Of a stretch of DNA of 64,000 nt, positions 28,722 through 38,165 are shown piece by piece (position 1 is the stretch's first letter; the number at the start of each line of letters is the position of its first letter). The stretch is taken from the NCBI RefSeq assembly GCF_013410745.1, contig NZ_JACCFY010000001.1, positions 3,038,001-3,102,000 on the forward strand. The letters run 5' to 3'. The stretch comes from Nesterenkonia xinjiangensis. Its GTDB lineage: Bacteria > Actinomycetota > Actinomycetes > Actinomycetales > Micrococcaceae. The notes under the pieces were generated by a model. The model searched no databases. It saw nothing but the letters and a program-made list of their open reading frames with translations, and was not told the origin of the DNA. Made by a program: the position numbers and the translations under genes.

Positions 28722-29633
28722 TCAGGGGCGCCCGGGATCCTCTCCGAGTCCGTGCTCGGCGGCGTCGGGGTTCTTCCGGACCATCTCGGTCAGCTGATGA
28801 GCGGCCTGGACGACCACTTCAGCGTGCTGACGGCCCGGCTGGCGGGTCAGCCGCTCGATGGGCCCTGAGATGGACACGGCGGCGATCACCCGGCCGGAGG
28901 GGCCGCGCACCGGCGCCGAGACCGAGGCGACGCCGGGCTCGCGTTCACCCAGCGACTCGCCCCAGCCGCGTCGACGTACCCCGGCCAGCACCGTGGGGGT
29001 GAAGCGAGCCCCCTGGAGTCCTTCGACGAGGCGCTCGTGGTCCTCCCAGGCGAGGAGCACCTGGGCGGCCGAACCGGCTCGCATCGACAGCTGGGTCCCG
29101 ATCGGAATGGAGTCGCGCAGTCCGATGGGGCGCTCCGCAGAGGCCACGCAGACCCGCGCATCGCCCTGCCGGCGGTACAGCTGGGAGCTCTCGCCCGTGG
29201 CGTCACGCAGCCGCAGCAGGATCGGCCCGGCGGCGGAGACGAGCCGGTCGTCACCGGCGGCCGAGGCGAGTTCGGCCAGTCGGGAGCCGATCACGTAGCG
29301 GCCGCGGACATCTCGGCTGAGGAAGCGGTGATGGATCAGCGCCGAGGCCAGCCGGTGGACCGTGGGGCGGGCCAGGCCGGTGCATTCCACGAGCTGGGCC
29401 AGGGAGGCCGGGCCGGCCTCCAGGGCGTCGAGGATGAGGACCGACTTGTCCACCACGCCGATTCCTGAGGGGGAGTGCAGCGGGCGGGGCGGGCCCAGCG
29501 GCGGCTCCGCGGGGCTGGCCGGGTCAGCTGCGTGTCCGCGCTGCGGGACAGTGCCGGGCCGTTGAGGGCCGGACGCGGAAGCGGCGGGTCGGGAGGCTCG
29601 GGGTCGGGGAGCACCGGCTCGAGGGCTGGACAT
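28722..29633 (-). CDS. IclR-family regulator, LtbR/NdgR type
   Basis: This 303-residue repressor-type protein lies divergent from leuCD, where the actinobacterial IclR regulators LtbR and NdgR sit and control leucine genes. The winged helix-turn-helix covers about residues 62-120 (SVLILDALEAGPASLAQLVE, TGLARPTVHRLASALIHHRF), and the IclR effector domain follows. An unusual 60-residue Pro/Arg/Ala-rich N-terminal tail precedes the HTH. A much longer open frame runs upstream, but the ATG at 29633 lies 7 nt after TATGAT, so a leaderless start is likely. Two boxes in the shared promoter region are probable binding sites. Confidence 0.88.
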   Translation of the reverse strand: MSSPRAGAPRPRASRPAASASGPQRPGTVPQRGHAADPASPAEPPLGPPRPLHSPSGIGVVDKSVLILDALEAGPASLAQLVECTGLARPTVHRLASALIHHRFLSRDVRGRYVIGSRLAELASAAGDDRLVSAAGPILLRLRDATGESSQLYRRQGDARVCVASAERPIGLRDSIPIGTQLSMRAGSAAQVLLAWEDHERLVEGLQGARFTPTVLAGVRRRGWGESLGEREPGVASVSAPVRGPSGRVIAAVSISGPIERLTRQPGRQHAEVVVQAAHQLTEMVRKNPDAAEHGLGEDPGRP

Positions 29634-29665
29634 AGATGACATCATACTGCGAATCCGAGGAAATA

Positions 29666-29682
29666 TCTCAGATAGTGAGACC
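29666..29682. promoter_or_regulatory. probable LtbR/NdgR box 1
   Basis: TCTCAGATAGTGAGACC contains the inverted repeat TCTCA-N5-TGAGA and shares ATAGTGAGACC with a second box 66 bp away. It lies just upstream of the regulator's own -10 box, so autoregulation is likely. Confidence 0.6.
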
Positions 29683-29732
29683 TGGCTCCGCGCGGGGTCC
29701 TGAGCTGCGTGTCGCCGATTCGGCTCCCGCAG

Positions 29733-29748
29733 TTCATATAGTGAGACC
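29733..29748. promoter_or_regulatory. probable LtbR/NdgR box 2
   Basis: TTCATATAGTGAGACC repeats the 11-nt core ATAGTGAGACC of box 1. It is 75 bp upstream of leuC. From memory, corynebacterial LtbR boxes contain a CATATAGTG-like core; that match should be confirmed against the literature. Confidence 0.6.
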
Positions 29749-29822
29749 CGGGCGTCCAGGTCTGGATACCGCCTGGCAACGATGCTTCTGTAGTGGTATA
29801 GGGCCGACCTCAGGAGGATCCC

Positions 29823-31268
29823 ATGGAGGACAAGCCGCTGACGATGGCGGAGAAGGTGTGGCATGAGCATGTCGTCGTGCCCGGCGAGGAGAAGGGCGGG
29901 CAGCGCACGCCTGACCTGCTCTACATCGACCTGCATCTCGTCCACGAGGTGACCTCCCCGCAGGCCTTCGAAGGGCTGCGGCTCGCCGGTCGTGAGGTCC
30001 GCCGTCCCGATCTCACGATCGCCACCGAGGACCACAACACCCCCACGCTGGAGATCGACAAGCCGATCGCCGATCCGATCAGCCGCAAGCAGGTGGACAC
30101 CCTGCGCGCCAACGCCGTGGAGTTCGGCATCAGGCTGCACTCGCTCGGCGACGACGATCAGGGCATCGTCCACGTCGTGGGCCCGCAGCTCGGGCTCACT
30201 CAGCCTGGGATGACGGTGGTCTGCGGCGATTCCCACACCTCCACCCACGGCGCCTTCGGCGCGCTGGCCATGGGCATCGGCACCTCAGAGGTCGAGCATG
30301 TGATGGCCACCCAGACGCTCTCGCTCAAGCCGTTCAAGACCATGGCCATCACGGTCGAGGGCACGCTGAAGCCCGGGGTCAGCTCCAAGGACATCATCCT
30401 CGCGGTGATCGCGAAGATCGGCACCGGCGGCGGACAGGGCTATGTGCTCGAGTATCGCGGCTCCGCCATCGAGCAGCTCTCCATGGACGCCCGGATGACG
30501 ATCTGCAACATGTCCATCGAGGCCGGCGCCCGAGCCGGCATGATCGGCCCGGACGAGGTCACCTTCGAGTACATCAAGGGGCGCCCCCACGCCCCGGAGG
30601 GCGAGGACTGGGACGCCGCCGTCGAGAACTGGCGCTCGCTGCGCACCGACGAGGGCGCGGAGTTCGACGCCGAGGTCGTCATCGACGCCGACGAGCTGGA
30701 GCCCTTCGTCACCTGGGGCACCAACCCCGGCCAGGGGGTGAGCCTCTCCGACGTCGTGCCGGCGCCGGAGAACTTCGACGACCCGGGGGACCGCGACTCC
30801 GCAGAGCGAGCGCTGAAGTACATGGACCTCACCCCCGGCACGCCGATGCGGGACATCCGGGTGGACACTGTCTTCCTGGGCTCCTGCACCAACTCCCGCA
30901 TGGAGGACCTGCACGCCGCCGCGGAGATCCTCCGAGGCCGCCAGAAGGACCCGCAGGTGCGCATGATCGTGGTGCCGGGATCCCAGCGGGTGCGCCTGCA
31001 GGCGGAGGCGGAGGGGCTGGACCAGGTCTTCAAGGACTTCGGCGCCGAATGGCGCTTCGCGGGCTGCTCCATGTGTCTGGGCATGAACCCGGACCAGCTG
31101 CAGCCGGGGGAGCGCTGTGCCTCCACCTCGAACCGCAACTTCGAGGGCCGCCAGGGCAAGGGCGGCCGCACCCATCTGGTGTCCCCTGTGGTCGCCGCAG
31201 CGACCGCGGTGCGCGGCACGCTGTCCGCACCCTCTGACATCCTGGCCCCCGCGCCGCAGCCGGCCTGA
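29823..31268 (+). CDS. leuC: 3-isopropylmalate dehydratase large subunit
   Basis: This 481-residue aconitase-fold subunit isomerises 2- to 3-isopropylmalate with LeuD. The three Fe-S ligating cysteines are visible: one in [17 protein letters not shown] (about residue 358) and two in [13 protein letters not shown] (about 417-420). [17 protein letters not shown] is the conserved substrate-site segment. An AGGAGG ribosome site precedes the ATG. It is 32 bp from leuD, and the IclR-type regulator is divergent. Confidence 0.98.
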   Translation: MEDKPLTMAEKVWHEHVVVPGEEKGGQRTPDLLYIDLHLVHEVTSPQAFEGLRLAGREVRRPDLTIATEDHNTPTLEIDKPIADPISRKQVDTLRANAVEFGIRLHSLGDDDQGIVHVVGPQLGLTQPGMTVVCGDSHTSTHGAFGALAMGIGTSEVEHVMATQTLSLKPFKTMAITVEGTLKPGVSSKDIILAVIAKIGTGGGQGYVLEYRGSAIEQLSMDARMTICNMSIEAGARAGMIGPDEVTFEYIKGRPHAPEGEDWDAAVENWRSLRTDEGAEFDAEVVIDADELEPFVTWGTNPGQGVSLSDVVPAPENFDDPGDRDSAERALKYMDLTPGTPMRDIRVDTVFLGSCTNSRMEDLHAAAEILRGRQKDPQVRMIVVPGSQRVRLQAEAEGLDQVFKDFGAEWRFAGCSMCLGMNPDQLQPGERCASTSNRNFEGRQGKGGRTHLVSPVVAAATAVRGTLSAPSDILAPAPQPA

Positions 31269-31300
31269 GCCGGCGTCCCCCACGAGGAGCTGAATCGAGC

Positions 31301-31900
31301 ATGGAACCCATCATCCGGCACACCGGCGTCGGCGTCCCGCTGCGCGCCTCCAACGTGGACACCGACCAGATCATCCCGGCGGTGTACCTGAAGCGGATCA
31401 CCCGCACCGGCTTCGAGGACGCGCTGTTCTCCTCCTGGCGCAGGGATCCTGAGTTCATCCTGAACCAGGACGCCTACCGTGAGGGCACAGTGCTGGTCGC
31501 CGGTCCCGACTTCGGCACCGGATCCTCGCGCGAGCACGCCGTGTGGGCGCTCAAGGACTACGGATTCCGTGTGATCATCGCCTCACGCTTCGCCGACATC
31601 TTCCGCGGCAACTCCGGCAAGCAGGGGCTGGTCACGGCCCAGGTGGCCCAGCCCGACGTCGAGCTCATCTGGAAGGAGCTCGAGAAGGAGCCCGGCGCCG
31701 AGGTGGAGGTGGACCTGGCGGCCCGCACCGTGCGCTGCGGTTCGGTGGAGTCGACCTTCGAGATCGACGACTACACCCGCTGGCGTCTCATGGAAGGCTT
31801 CGACGACATCTCGCTGACGCTCACCCACGCCGAGGACATCTCGCGATTCGAGGCGACGCGTCCCCGCTGGAAGCCCAGGACGCTCCCGGCCCGGATCTGA
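31301..31900 (+). CDS. leuD: 3-isopropylmalate dehydratase small subunit
   Basis: This 199-residue swivelling-domain subunit completes isopropylmalate isomerase. It begins with the family pattern [19 protein letters not shown] and contains [28 protein letters not shown] in two adjoining parts, the standard active-site loop. Length is normal. It follows leuC by 32 bp and shares its promoter; a weak hairpin follows. Confidence 0.97.
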   Translation: MEPIIRHTGVGVPLRASNVDTDQIIPAVYLKRITRTGFEDALFSSWRRDPEFILNQDAYREGTVLVAGPDFGTGSSREHAVWALKDYGFRVIIASRFADIFRGNSGKQGLVTAQVAQPDVELIWKELEKEPGAEVEVDLAARTVRCGSVESTFEIDDYTRWRLMEGFDDISLTLTHAEDISRFEATRPRWKPRTLPARI

Positions 31901-31936
31901 TCCCTCCGGGGCAGTGACCTGGATCGCCGTGATGCT

Positions 31937-31970
31937 GGGGATCCGCTGGGAACCGGCTGGGAAGATCCCC
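31937..31970 (+). terminator. weak hairpin after leuD
   Basis: GGGGATC (31937-31943) and GATCCCC (31964-31970) pair over 7 bp around a loop holding the near-repeat GCTGGGAA twice. It is 37 bp after leuD and could end the leuCD transcript. The support is modest. Confidence 0.4.
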
Positions 31971-32084
31971 CGTCATGGAATCGTTGCCTTCCCGCGTGGC
32001 TGAATTGTCCGACGGCGTCCACGACGTTGGATACAGTGGCAAGGCCACATCTCCTGTGCATCACGAAGGGATCGTCGAGTCACT

Positions 32085-33407
32085 ATGGCCAAACTGCTCA
32101 CCATCCAGGGTGGAAAGCCCCTCGAGGGCAGCGTCCGGGTCCGCGGCGCGAAGAACCTTGTGCCGAAGGCCATGGTCGCCTCTCTGCTCGGCAGCGAACC
32201 TTCGAAGCTCCGCAACGTGCCGGAGATCAAGGACGTCGAGATCGTCACGAATCTGCTGACCATCCACGGGGTGACCGTCGACGTCGAGCCGGAGACCGGT
32301 GACCTCACCCTGGACCCGCGGCAGATGCGCAATGCGGAGCATTCCGAGATCGACACCCATGCGGGTGACTCGCGCATCCCGATCCTCTTCTGCGGTCCCC
32401 TGATGCATAAGAACGGGGAGGCCTTCATCCCGGATCTGGGTGGCTGCCGCATCGGCGACCGCCCGATCGACTACCACCTGGAGGTCCTGCGGACCTTCGG
32501 CGCCGTCGTCGACAAGCAGGTCACCGGCATCCATATCACCGCGCCCAAGGGCCTCAAGGGTGCCAAGCTCGACCTTCCCTACCCGTCGGTGGGTGCCACT
32601 GAGCAGGTGCTGCTCACCGCCGTCATGGCTGAGGGCATCACGGAGCTGAAGAACGCCGCGGTGGAGCCCGAGATCCACGACCTCATCGCGATCCTGCAGC
32701 AGATGGGCGCGATCATCTCGGTCAACACCGACCGGACGATCCGCATCGAGGGAGTGGACCGGCTCAGCGGATTCCGGCACCGGGCGATCCCGGACCGCAA
32801 TGAGTCCGCCTCTTGGGCCTCCGCCGCGCTGGTCACCCGCGGTGACATCTACGTCCGCGGTGCGGCCCAGCGCGACCTCACCGCGTTCCTGAACACCTAC
32901 CGGAAGATCGGCGGGGAATTCGAGGTCGACGACGACGGCATCCGCTTCTGGCACGCCGGGGACCCGCTGAAGCCCCTCGTCCTGGAGACCGACGTCCACC
33001 CGGGCTTCATGACCGACTGGCAGCAGCCGATGGTCGTCGCGCTCACCCAGGCCCATGGGGTCTCCATCGTCCACGAGACCGTCTACGAGAACCGCTTCGG
33101 ATTCACCGAGGCGCTCAAACGGATGGGCGCCTCCATCCAGCTCCACCGTGAATGCCTGGGGTCCAACCCCTGCCGCTTCGGCCAGCGGAACTTCCTGCAC
33201 TCGGCCGTCATCTCCGGGCCCTCCGAGCTGAAGGGCACCGACATCGATGTGCCCGACCTGCGCGGGGGCTTCTCCCACCTCATCGCGGCACTCGCCGCCC
33301 AGGGCACCTCTCGCGTCACCGGCATCGAGATCATCAACCGCGGCTATGAGCGGTTCATCGACAAGATCGCCGGACTCGGCGCTGACGTCGAGATGACTGG
33401 CCGCTGA
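32085..33407 (+). CDS. murA: UDP-N-acetylglucosamine 1-carboxyvinyltransferase
   Basis: This 440-residue EPSP-synthase-fold enzyme transfers enolpyruvate to UDP-GlcNAc, the first committed step of peptidoglycan synthesis. The active-site Lys lies in RGAKNLVPKAM (about residue 22), and the catalytic Cys (fosfomycin target) in GGCRIGDRPIDYH (about residue 122), so the Cys-to-Asp change known from mycobacteria is absent. DLRGGFSHLIAALAAQG is the conserved C-terminal segment. GGATACAGT about 50 bp upstream may be the promoter. It is 20 bp ahead of plsC. Confidence 0.94.
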   Translation: MAKLLTIQGGKPLEGSVRVRGAKNLVPKAMVASLLGSEPSKLRNVPEIKDVEIVTNLLTIHGVTVDVEPETGDLTLDPRQMRNAEHSEIDTHAGDSRIPILFCGPLMHKNGEAFIPDLGGCRIGDRPIDYHLEVLRTFGAVVDKQVTGIHITAPKGLKGAKLDLPYPSVGATEQVLLTAVMAEGITELKNAAVEPEIHDLIAILQQMGAIISVNTDRTIRIEGVDRLSGFRHRAIPDRNESASWASAALVTRGDIYVRGAAQRDLTAFLNTYRKIGGEFEVDDDGIRFWHAGDPLKPLVLETDVHPGFMTDWQQPMVVALTQAHGVSIVHETVYENRFGFTEALKRMGASIQLHRECLGSNPCRFGQRNFLHSAVISGPSELKGTDIDVPDLRGGFSHLIAALAAQGTSRVTGIEIINRGYERFIDKIAGLGADVEMTGR

Positions 33408-33427
33408 GGCTGGGTAGGCTCTCTGCT

Positions 33428-34171
33428 GTGACACCTCCTCGCCACACCCCGACCTCGCTCAGCATCCGTGCCGCCGCGAACGCGGTGCGTCCAGCTTTGA
33501 ACCTGGTCCTGAGCAAGCAGTGGGACGGCCTGGACCGTCTTCCGCGTGGGGGCTTCATCGCGGTGGTCAACCACATCACTGAGATCGACCCGCTGGTGGT
33601 CGCCCACGCCGTGTACAGCAGCGGCAGCACCCCGCACTTCCTGGCCAAGGACTCGCTGTTCAGGATCCCGGTGTTCGGCGGCATGCTGGGCCGACTGGAG
33701 CAGATCCCCGTGGCGCGGGACCAGCGGGGCGCGCAACGGTCCCTCCAGCAGGCCCGTGAGGCCCTGGCGGCAGGCGGGGCCATCGTCATCTATCCCGAAG
33801 GGACGCTCACCCGGGACCCTCAGCTGTGGCCCATGCGTGCCAAGACCGGCGCCGCTCGGCTGGCGCTGAGCACCGGGGTCCCCGTCGTGCCGATCACCCA
33901 TTGGGGAGTCCAGGGTCTGCTGGCTCCCTACGGGAAGGTCCCCAGGATCCTGCCACGCCCCCGGTACCGGCTGCGTGTGGGGGATCCGGTGGACGTCGCC
34001 GACCTGCGGGAGCTCCCCAGCACGCGCAAGGTGCTGGCCCGGGCCACCGAGCGCATCGAGGATGCACTCACCGAAGGGGTGGCCGCTCTGCGCGGCGAGG
34101 AGCCGCCCGAACTCATCTGGGACCGCGCGCTGCGCCAGCGGGTCCCGCGTCGTCAGGTCCAGGAAGGGTGA
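33428..34171 (+). CDS. plsC: 1-acyl-sn-glycerol-3-phosphate acyltransferase
   Basis: This 247-residue membrane-associated acyltransferase adds the second acyl chain in phosphatidic acid synthesis. The catalytic NHxxxxD motif is NHITEID (about residues 49-55), and motif III reads VIYPEGTLTRD (about 119-129). GTG start with TAGGCT exactly 7 nt upstream suggests a leaderless transcript. It lies between murA and gpsA, a conserved actinobacterial arrangement in which GpsA supplies glycerol-3-phosphate. Other lysophospholipid acyltransferases of the PlsC family are possible. Confidence 0.9.
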   Translation: MTPPRHTPTSLSIRAAANAVRPALNLVLSKQWDGLDRLPRGGFIAVVNHITEIDPLVVAHAVYSSGSTPHFLAKDSLFRIPVFGGMLGRLEQIPVARDQRGAQRSLQQAREALAAGGAIVIYPEGTLTRDPQLWPMRAKTGAARLALSTGVPVVPITHWGVQGLLAPYGKVPRILPRPRYRLRVGDPVDVADLRELPSTRKVLARATERIEDALTEGVAALRGEEPPELIWDRALRQRVPRRQVQEG

Positions 34172-34174
34172 TCC

Positions 34175-35248
34175 ATGAACGTGCAGAACATCGCCCGGCA
34201 GGCTGAACCGTCCTCCGGGGCGCAGCACGGCGCCCGGATCGCGGTGCTGGGCGCCGGCAGCTGGGGCACCACGTTCGCGAAGGTCCTCGGCGATGCGGCC
34301 CGATCCTCCGGCAGCCCGGTCGAGGTCGTGCTGTGGGCCCGCCGCGAGGAGGTCGCCCGAGAGATCACCGAGGACCACACGAACACCTCCTATCTGGGTG
34401 ACGTCCCTCTGCCCGAGTGTGTGCGGGCGACCACCGACATCGCCGAAGCGGTGACGGACGCGGAGGTCGTCGTCCTGGCCGTGCCGGCCCAGTCGCTGCG
34501 CTCGCACCTGACCGCCGTGGGAGAGGTGCTGGACGACGAGGCCGTGCTGGTCTCTCTGATCAAGGGGCTCGAGCGCGGCACCGACATGCGCATGTCCGAG
34601 GTGATCGCCGAGGAGCTCGGTGTGGGGCCTGCGCGCGTCGCCGTCGTCTCCGGGCCCAACCTGGCCATGGAGATCGCCCGGGAGGAGCCCACCGCCTCGG
34701 TGGTCGCCTGCGCGGAGGTGTCCGTGGCCGAGCGGATCGCCGCACTGTGCAACAACGCCTACTTCCGGCCCTACACGAACACCGATGTCGTCGGAGTGGA
34801 GATCGCCGGCATCGTCAAGAACGTCATCGCCCTGGCCGTGGGCATCTGCGACGGCCAGCGCCTCGGGGACAACTCCAAGGCCTCGGTGATCACCCGCGGC
34901 CTGGCCGAGACCACACGGCTGGCCAGCGTCCTGGGCGGCCAGCTGGAGACCTTCTCCGGGCTGGCCGGGCTGGGCGACCTTGTGGCCACCTGCGCCTCGC
35001 CGCTGTCCCGCAATCGCAGCGCCGGCCGGCTCCTCGGAGACGGCCTGACCGCCGAGCAGGTCACCGCCGAGCTGACCCAGACCGCCGAAGGGATGAAGTC
35101 AGGCTCGGCCGTGGTCGACCTGGCGCGCCGCCACGGTGTGGAGATGCCGATCTCTGAGGCGGTCGTGGCCGTGCTCGAGGGCACGCTCGTGGTGGACCGC
35201 ATCGCCTCGCTGCTGCTGGCCCGAGACCTCAAAGCCGAAGGGAAGTGA
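34175..35248 (+). CDS. gpsA: glycerol-3-phosphate dehydrogenase [NAD(P)+]
   Basis: This 357-residue enzyme reduces dihydroxyacetone phosphate to glycerol-3-phosphate for phospholipids. The NAD motif AVLGAGSWGTTFAKVLG is near residues 23-39. SGPNLAMEIAREEPTA, the catalytic Lys region GIVKNVIALAVGICDG, and GLAGLGDLVATC are typical. It starts 3 bp after plsC, and its stop overlaps a possible GTG start of ddl. Confidence 0.96.
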   Translation: MNVQNIARQAEPSSGAQHGARIAVLGAGSWGTTFAKVLGDAARSSGSPVEVVLWARREEVAREITEDHTNTSYLGDVPLPECVRATTDIAEAVTDAEVVVLAVPAQSLRSHLTAVGEVLDDEAVLVSLIKGLERGTDMRMSEVIAEELGVGPARVAVVSGPNLAMEIAREEPTASVVACAEVSVAERIAALCNNAYFRPYTNTDVVGVEIAGIVKNVIALAVGICDGQRLGDNSKASVITRGLAETTRLASVLGGQLETFSGLAGLGDLVATCASPLSRNRSAGRLLGDGLTAEQVTAELTQTAEGMKSGSAVVDLARRHGVEMPISEAVVAVLEGTLVVDRIASLLLARDLKAEGK

Positions 35249-35256
35249 CCCTCTCC

Positions 35257-36417
35257 ATGCCTGAACCAGTGCAGCCCGGACCTGCTCAGACTCGCCCTCG
35301 TGTGCTCGTCCTCTACGGCGGCCGCTCCTCGGAGCACGCAGTCTCCTGCGTGACCGCCGCCGGAGTGCTCAAGGCCGTGGACGAGGAGCAGTTCGACGTC
35401 GTGCCGGTGGGGATCACGGCCTCCGGCCAGTGGACCCGCCCCACCGTGGATCCGCGGACCCACACCTTCAACGGCGGGGCCCTGCCCCGGGTGGCGCCGA
35501 CCGCCTCCACGGTGACGCTGCACGGCGGCGCCGACGGGGCCGGAGCCCGCACCGGCGAGCTGCTCGAGGTCGGTCCTGCCGGCGAGAGCACGCTGCTGGG
35601 ACCTGTCGACGTCGTGCTGCCCCTGCTGCACGGCCCCTTCGGCGAGGACGGCACCCTGCAGGGGATGCTGGAGTCCGTCGGGGTGCCGTATGTGGGGGCC
35701 GGGGTGCTGGCTTCGGCCGTGGGCATGGACAAGCACTTCATGAAGGTCGCCTTCGAAGCCGCAGGACTGACGGTGGGTCGGTACGAGACGCTGAGCGCCC
35801 GACAGTGGCGCCGCGACCCGCAGGCGGCGCTGGACCGGGTGCGTCGGCTCGAGCTGCCGGTGTTCGTCAAGCCTGCACGCGCCGGCTCTTCCGTGGGGAT
35901 CACCCGCGTGGACGGCTGGGAACAGCTCGACGAGGCAGTGGCGGTCGCGCAGAAGCACGACCCCAAGGTGGTCATCGAAGAGGGCATCTCCGGCCGTGAG
36001 ATCGAGTGCGGGGTCCTGGACGGTCGCGAGGGGGAGTCCCCGCGCGCCTCGCAGCTGGGGGAGATCGTCGTCCACGACGGCGGAGAATCCCATCAGTTCT
36101 ATGACTTCACCGCCAAGTACACAGACTCTGCGGCGGCCGACCTCAGCTGTCCTGCGGACCTGCCGGCGGAGGTTGCCGAGGAGATCCGGCGGCAGGCGGT
36201 GATCGCCTTCGAAGCGGTGGATGCCGAGGGCATCTCCCGGGTGGACTTCTTCTACACCGACGCCGGGGAGATCGTGATCAACGAGATCAACACCATGCCC
36301 GGCTTCACTCCGATCAGCATGTACCCGCAGATGTGGAGAGCCACCGGGATCGACTACTCGGAGCTGATCACCGAGCTGATCACCCTGGCTCTTCAGCGTC
36401 CTGTCGGTCTTCGCTGA
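35257..36417 (+). CDS. ddl: D-alanine--D-alanine ligase
   Basis: This 386-residue ATP-grasp enzyme joins two D-alanines for peptidoglycan. YGGRSSEHAVSC (about residue 17) binds the first D-Ala; LPVFVKPARAGSSVGITRV holds the ATP-grasp lysine region; INEINTMPGFTPISMYP supplies Mg ligands near residues 340-356. The start could also be GTG at 35245, overlapping the gpsA stop; I prefer the ATG. Its last 38 bp overlap the convergent DUF3515 gene. Confidence 0.95.
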   Translation: MPEPVQPGPAQTRPRVLVLYGGRSSEHAVSCVTAAGVLKAVDEEQFDVVPVGITASGQWTRPTVDPRTHTFNGGALPRVAPTASTVTLHGGADGAGARTGELLEVGPAGESTLLGPVDVVLPLLHGPFGEDGTLQGMLESVGVPYVGAGVLASAVGMDKHFMKVAFEAAGLTVGRYETLSARQWRRDPQAALDRVRRLELPVFVKPARAGSSVGITRVDGWEQLDEAVAVAQKHDPKVVIEEGISGREIECGVLDGREGESPRASQLGEIVVHDGGESHQFYDFTAKYTDSAAADLSCPADLPAEVAEEIRRQAVIAFEAVDAEGISRVDFFYTDAGEIVINEINTMPGFTPISMYPQMWRATGIDYSELITELITLALQRPVGLR

Positions 36418-36928
36418 CGTCCGAGCCGTCCGCGGTGTCCTCGATGTCCTGCTCGGTGGAGGTGCATTCGCGGGTCTGATCGATCCGCTCCACTGCTCCG
36501 GAGAGCGCCAGCATCACCGTCGAGGATGGGACCTCTTCGACATCGAGCAGCACCTCCACCGCGGGCTGCCGGCCGTAGCTGATCAGCCGCCAGTCGGCTG
36601 AGTCCTCCTCCAGCGCGAGCCAGTCGACGCCGTCGGCGCTCACACAGTGCTCCGGGCTGGGGCCCGGCGGCTCCACTCCGCAGCGCACGACCACCTGACT
36701 CGGGTCGCCCCAGACCGCGGTGCCCTGCGAGTCGGTCTCGCGCTGGTCGTGCTCGCCGATCACCTCCGGCAGGGCCAGCATCACGTGGGCGCACAGCGGG
36801 TCGGCGGCGTGCGGGGCGGGCTCCACAGAGGCCACGCCCCCGGAGCAGGCGGTCAGTGTCGCGACGACGGGGATCAGGGCCGGGACGTGCAGTCGGCGGC
36901 GGCTCGTGTCGGTCCGGAGAACGGGCAT
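36380..36928 (-). CDS. DUF3515-family lipoprotein
   Basis: This 182-residue secreted lipoprotein has a signal peptide with lipobox LTAC (Cys near residue 28). The mature part contains PLCAHVMLALPEVIG, AVWGDPSQVVVRCGVEPPGP and VDWLA, features of the actinobacterial DUF3515 family. Function is unknown. The family usually sits next to ddl or thiL, as here. Its acidic C-terminus (DTADGSDVSEDRQDAEEPG) is encoded in the stretch that overlaps the 3' end of ddl on the opposite strand. Confidence 0.82.
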   Translation of the reverse strand: MPVLRTDTSRRRLHVPALIPVVATLTACSGGVASVEPAPHAADPLCAHVMLALPEVIGEHDQRETDSQGTAVWGDPSQVVVRCGVEPPGPSPEHCVSADGVDWLALEEDSADWRLISYGRQPAVEVLLDVEEVPSSTVMLALSGAVERIDQTRECTSTEQDIEDTADGSDVSEDRQDAEEPG

Positions 36929-37027
36929 GCACGACACCGTAGCTGAGCGGCCCACCGAAGGGCTGTCACGGCTCGTCACAGTTCTGGCATATCCTGGGAC
37001 GACGTCGACCCGTTCATTGCACGTCGA

Positions 37028-37067
37028 CCGTCGGACGCCGTTCGCGGGGAGACCCGCCGTCCGACGG
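37028..37067 (+). promoter_or_regulatory. structured 5' leader of the first LCP gene
   Basis: CCGTCGGACG (37028-37037) pairs with CGTCCGACGG (37058-37067), and GCGGG (37044-37048) with CCCGC (37053-37057) stacks directly on it, leaving a 6-nt bulge and a GAGA tetraloop. It lies between a TATCCT box (36990-36995) and the LCP ribosome site, so it belongs to a roughly 95-nt leader. Confidence 0.5.
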
Positions 37068-37095
37068 CAGGGGCGCGCCCAGCTGAGGAGCACAT

Positions 37096-38130
37096 ATGGC
37101 AGAAGAGACCGTCGAGACGGCGCGTCAAAGACGGAAGAAGCGCAGCCGGATCACCATCGGCATCGTGCTGGGTTCCTTGGTGATCCTGGTCGCAGGCGCG
37201 CTCGTCGCCGCGCTGATGTATCTGAACTCGCTCTCCCGGAGCTACGAGGACAATGTCCAGACCTTCGCCGAGGAGGATGTCTTCCCGGACGAGGAGGGGC
37301 GTCCCGCCAAGGACGACGACTCGATCAACGTCCTGCTGATCGGTTCGGACGACCATGGCGGCTCCGGCGAGTCCGAGGACCTTCCCCGGGTGCCGCAGGG
37401 TGGGCGCTCCGACACGATGATGCTGGTGCACATCCCGGAGGACCGGGACAGCCTGCAGGTGATGTCCATCCCGCGTGACCTCTGGGTGGAGGTGCCTGAG
37501 CACGGTTGGCACAAGGTCAACGCGCCGCTGGCTCTCGGTGGGATCGCGCTGACCGTCGACACCCTCGAGGGCCTGTTCGACGTGCGCATCGACCATGTCA
37601 CCTCGGTGGACATGCTCGGCTTCATCGGCCTGGTCGAGGCCCTGGGGGGAGTGGACGTCAACTCCAGTTACTCCGAGGCCTTCACCACCGGGGAGGGGCA
37701 CACCTTCGAACCGGGCGTTCAGCACATGGACTCCGAGCAGGCGCTCTCCTTCGTGCGGCACCGCGCGACGTTCCCCGACGGGGACCTGCAGCGGGTGCGT
37801 AATCAGCAGGCCTTCATCCGCGCGGTGGTCCAGGAGTCGCTCTCACCCTCGAACCTGACCAACCCCGGCCAGGTGCAGGACATGGTGGAGACCTTCTCGC
37901 CGCATCTGGTGGTCGACGACACCCTGGACGCTCGGGCCGTGGGCTCGCTGGCCTGGCAGATGCGCGGCGCCGCCGGAGACATCCAGCTCTTCACGCTCCC
38001 GACCGGCGACTCCGGACGTTCTCCCGACGGCCAGTGGATCTGGAACCAGGACACCCAGTCGATGGCGGAGATCTCCGAGGCCCTGAACGACGGCACGCTC
38101 CAGGAGTACGTGGACGAGCGCGACCTCTAG
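37096..38130 (+). CDS. LytR-CpsA-Psr (LCP) family glycopolymer ligase
   Basis: This 344-residue membrane protein belongs to the LCP family, which transfers lipid-linked glycopolymers onto peptidoglycan. A basic cytoplasmic start and one TM helix (about residues 18-42) precede the extracellular LCP domain. Conserved residues appear in NVLLIGSDD, GRSDTMMLVHIP (Arg and Asp), VMSIPRDLWVEVP (Arg) and SFVRHRATFPDGDLQRVRNQQ. A GAGGAG site precedes the ATG. It has a paralogue at 56227. The two proteins differ in linker and C-terminal tail. Confidence 0.93.
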   Translation: MAEETVETARQRRKKRSRITIGIVLGSLVILVAGALVAALMYLNSLSRSYEDNVQTFAEEDVFPDEEGRPAKDDDSINVLLIGSDDHGGSGESEDLPRVPQGGRSDTMMLVHIPEDRDSLQVMSIPRDLWVEVPEHGWHKVNAPLALGGIALTVDTLEGLFDVRIDHVTSVDMLGFIGLVEALGGVDVNSSYSEAFTTGEGHTFEPGVQHMDSEQALSFVRHRATFPDGDLQRVRNQQAFIRAVVQESLSPSNLTNPGQVQDMVETFSPHLVVDDTLDARAVGSLAWQMRGAAGDIQLFTLPTGDSGRSPDGQWIWNQDTQSMAEISEALNDGTLQEYVDERDL

Positions 38131-38165
38131 CGCCGCCGGCACCAGAACGCAGCACGAGGAGGACG

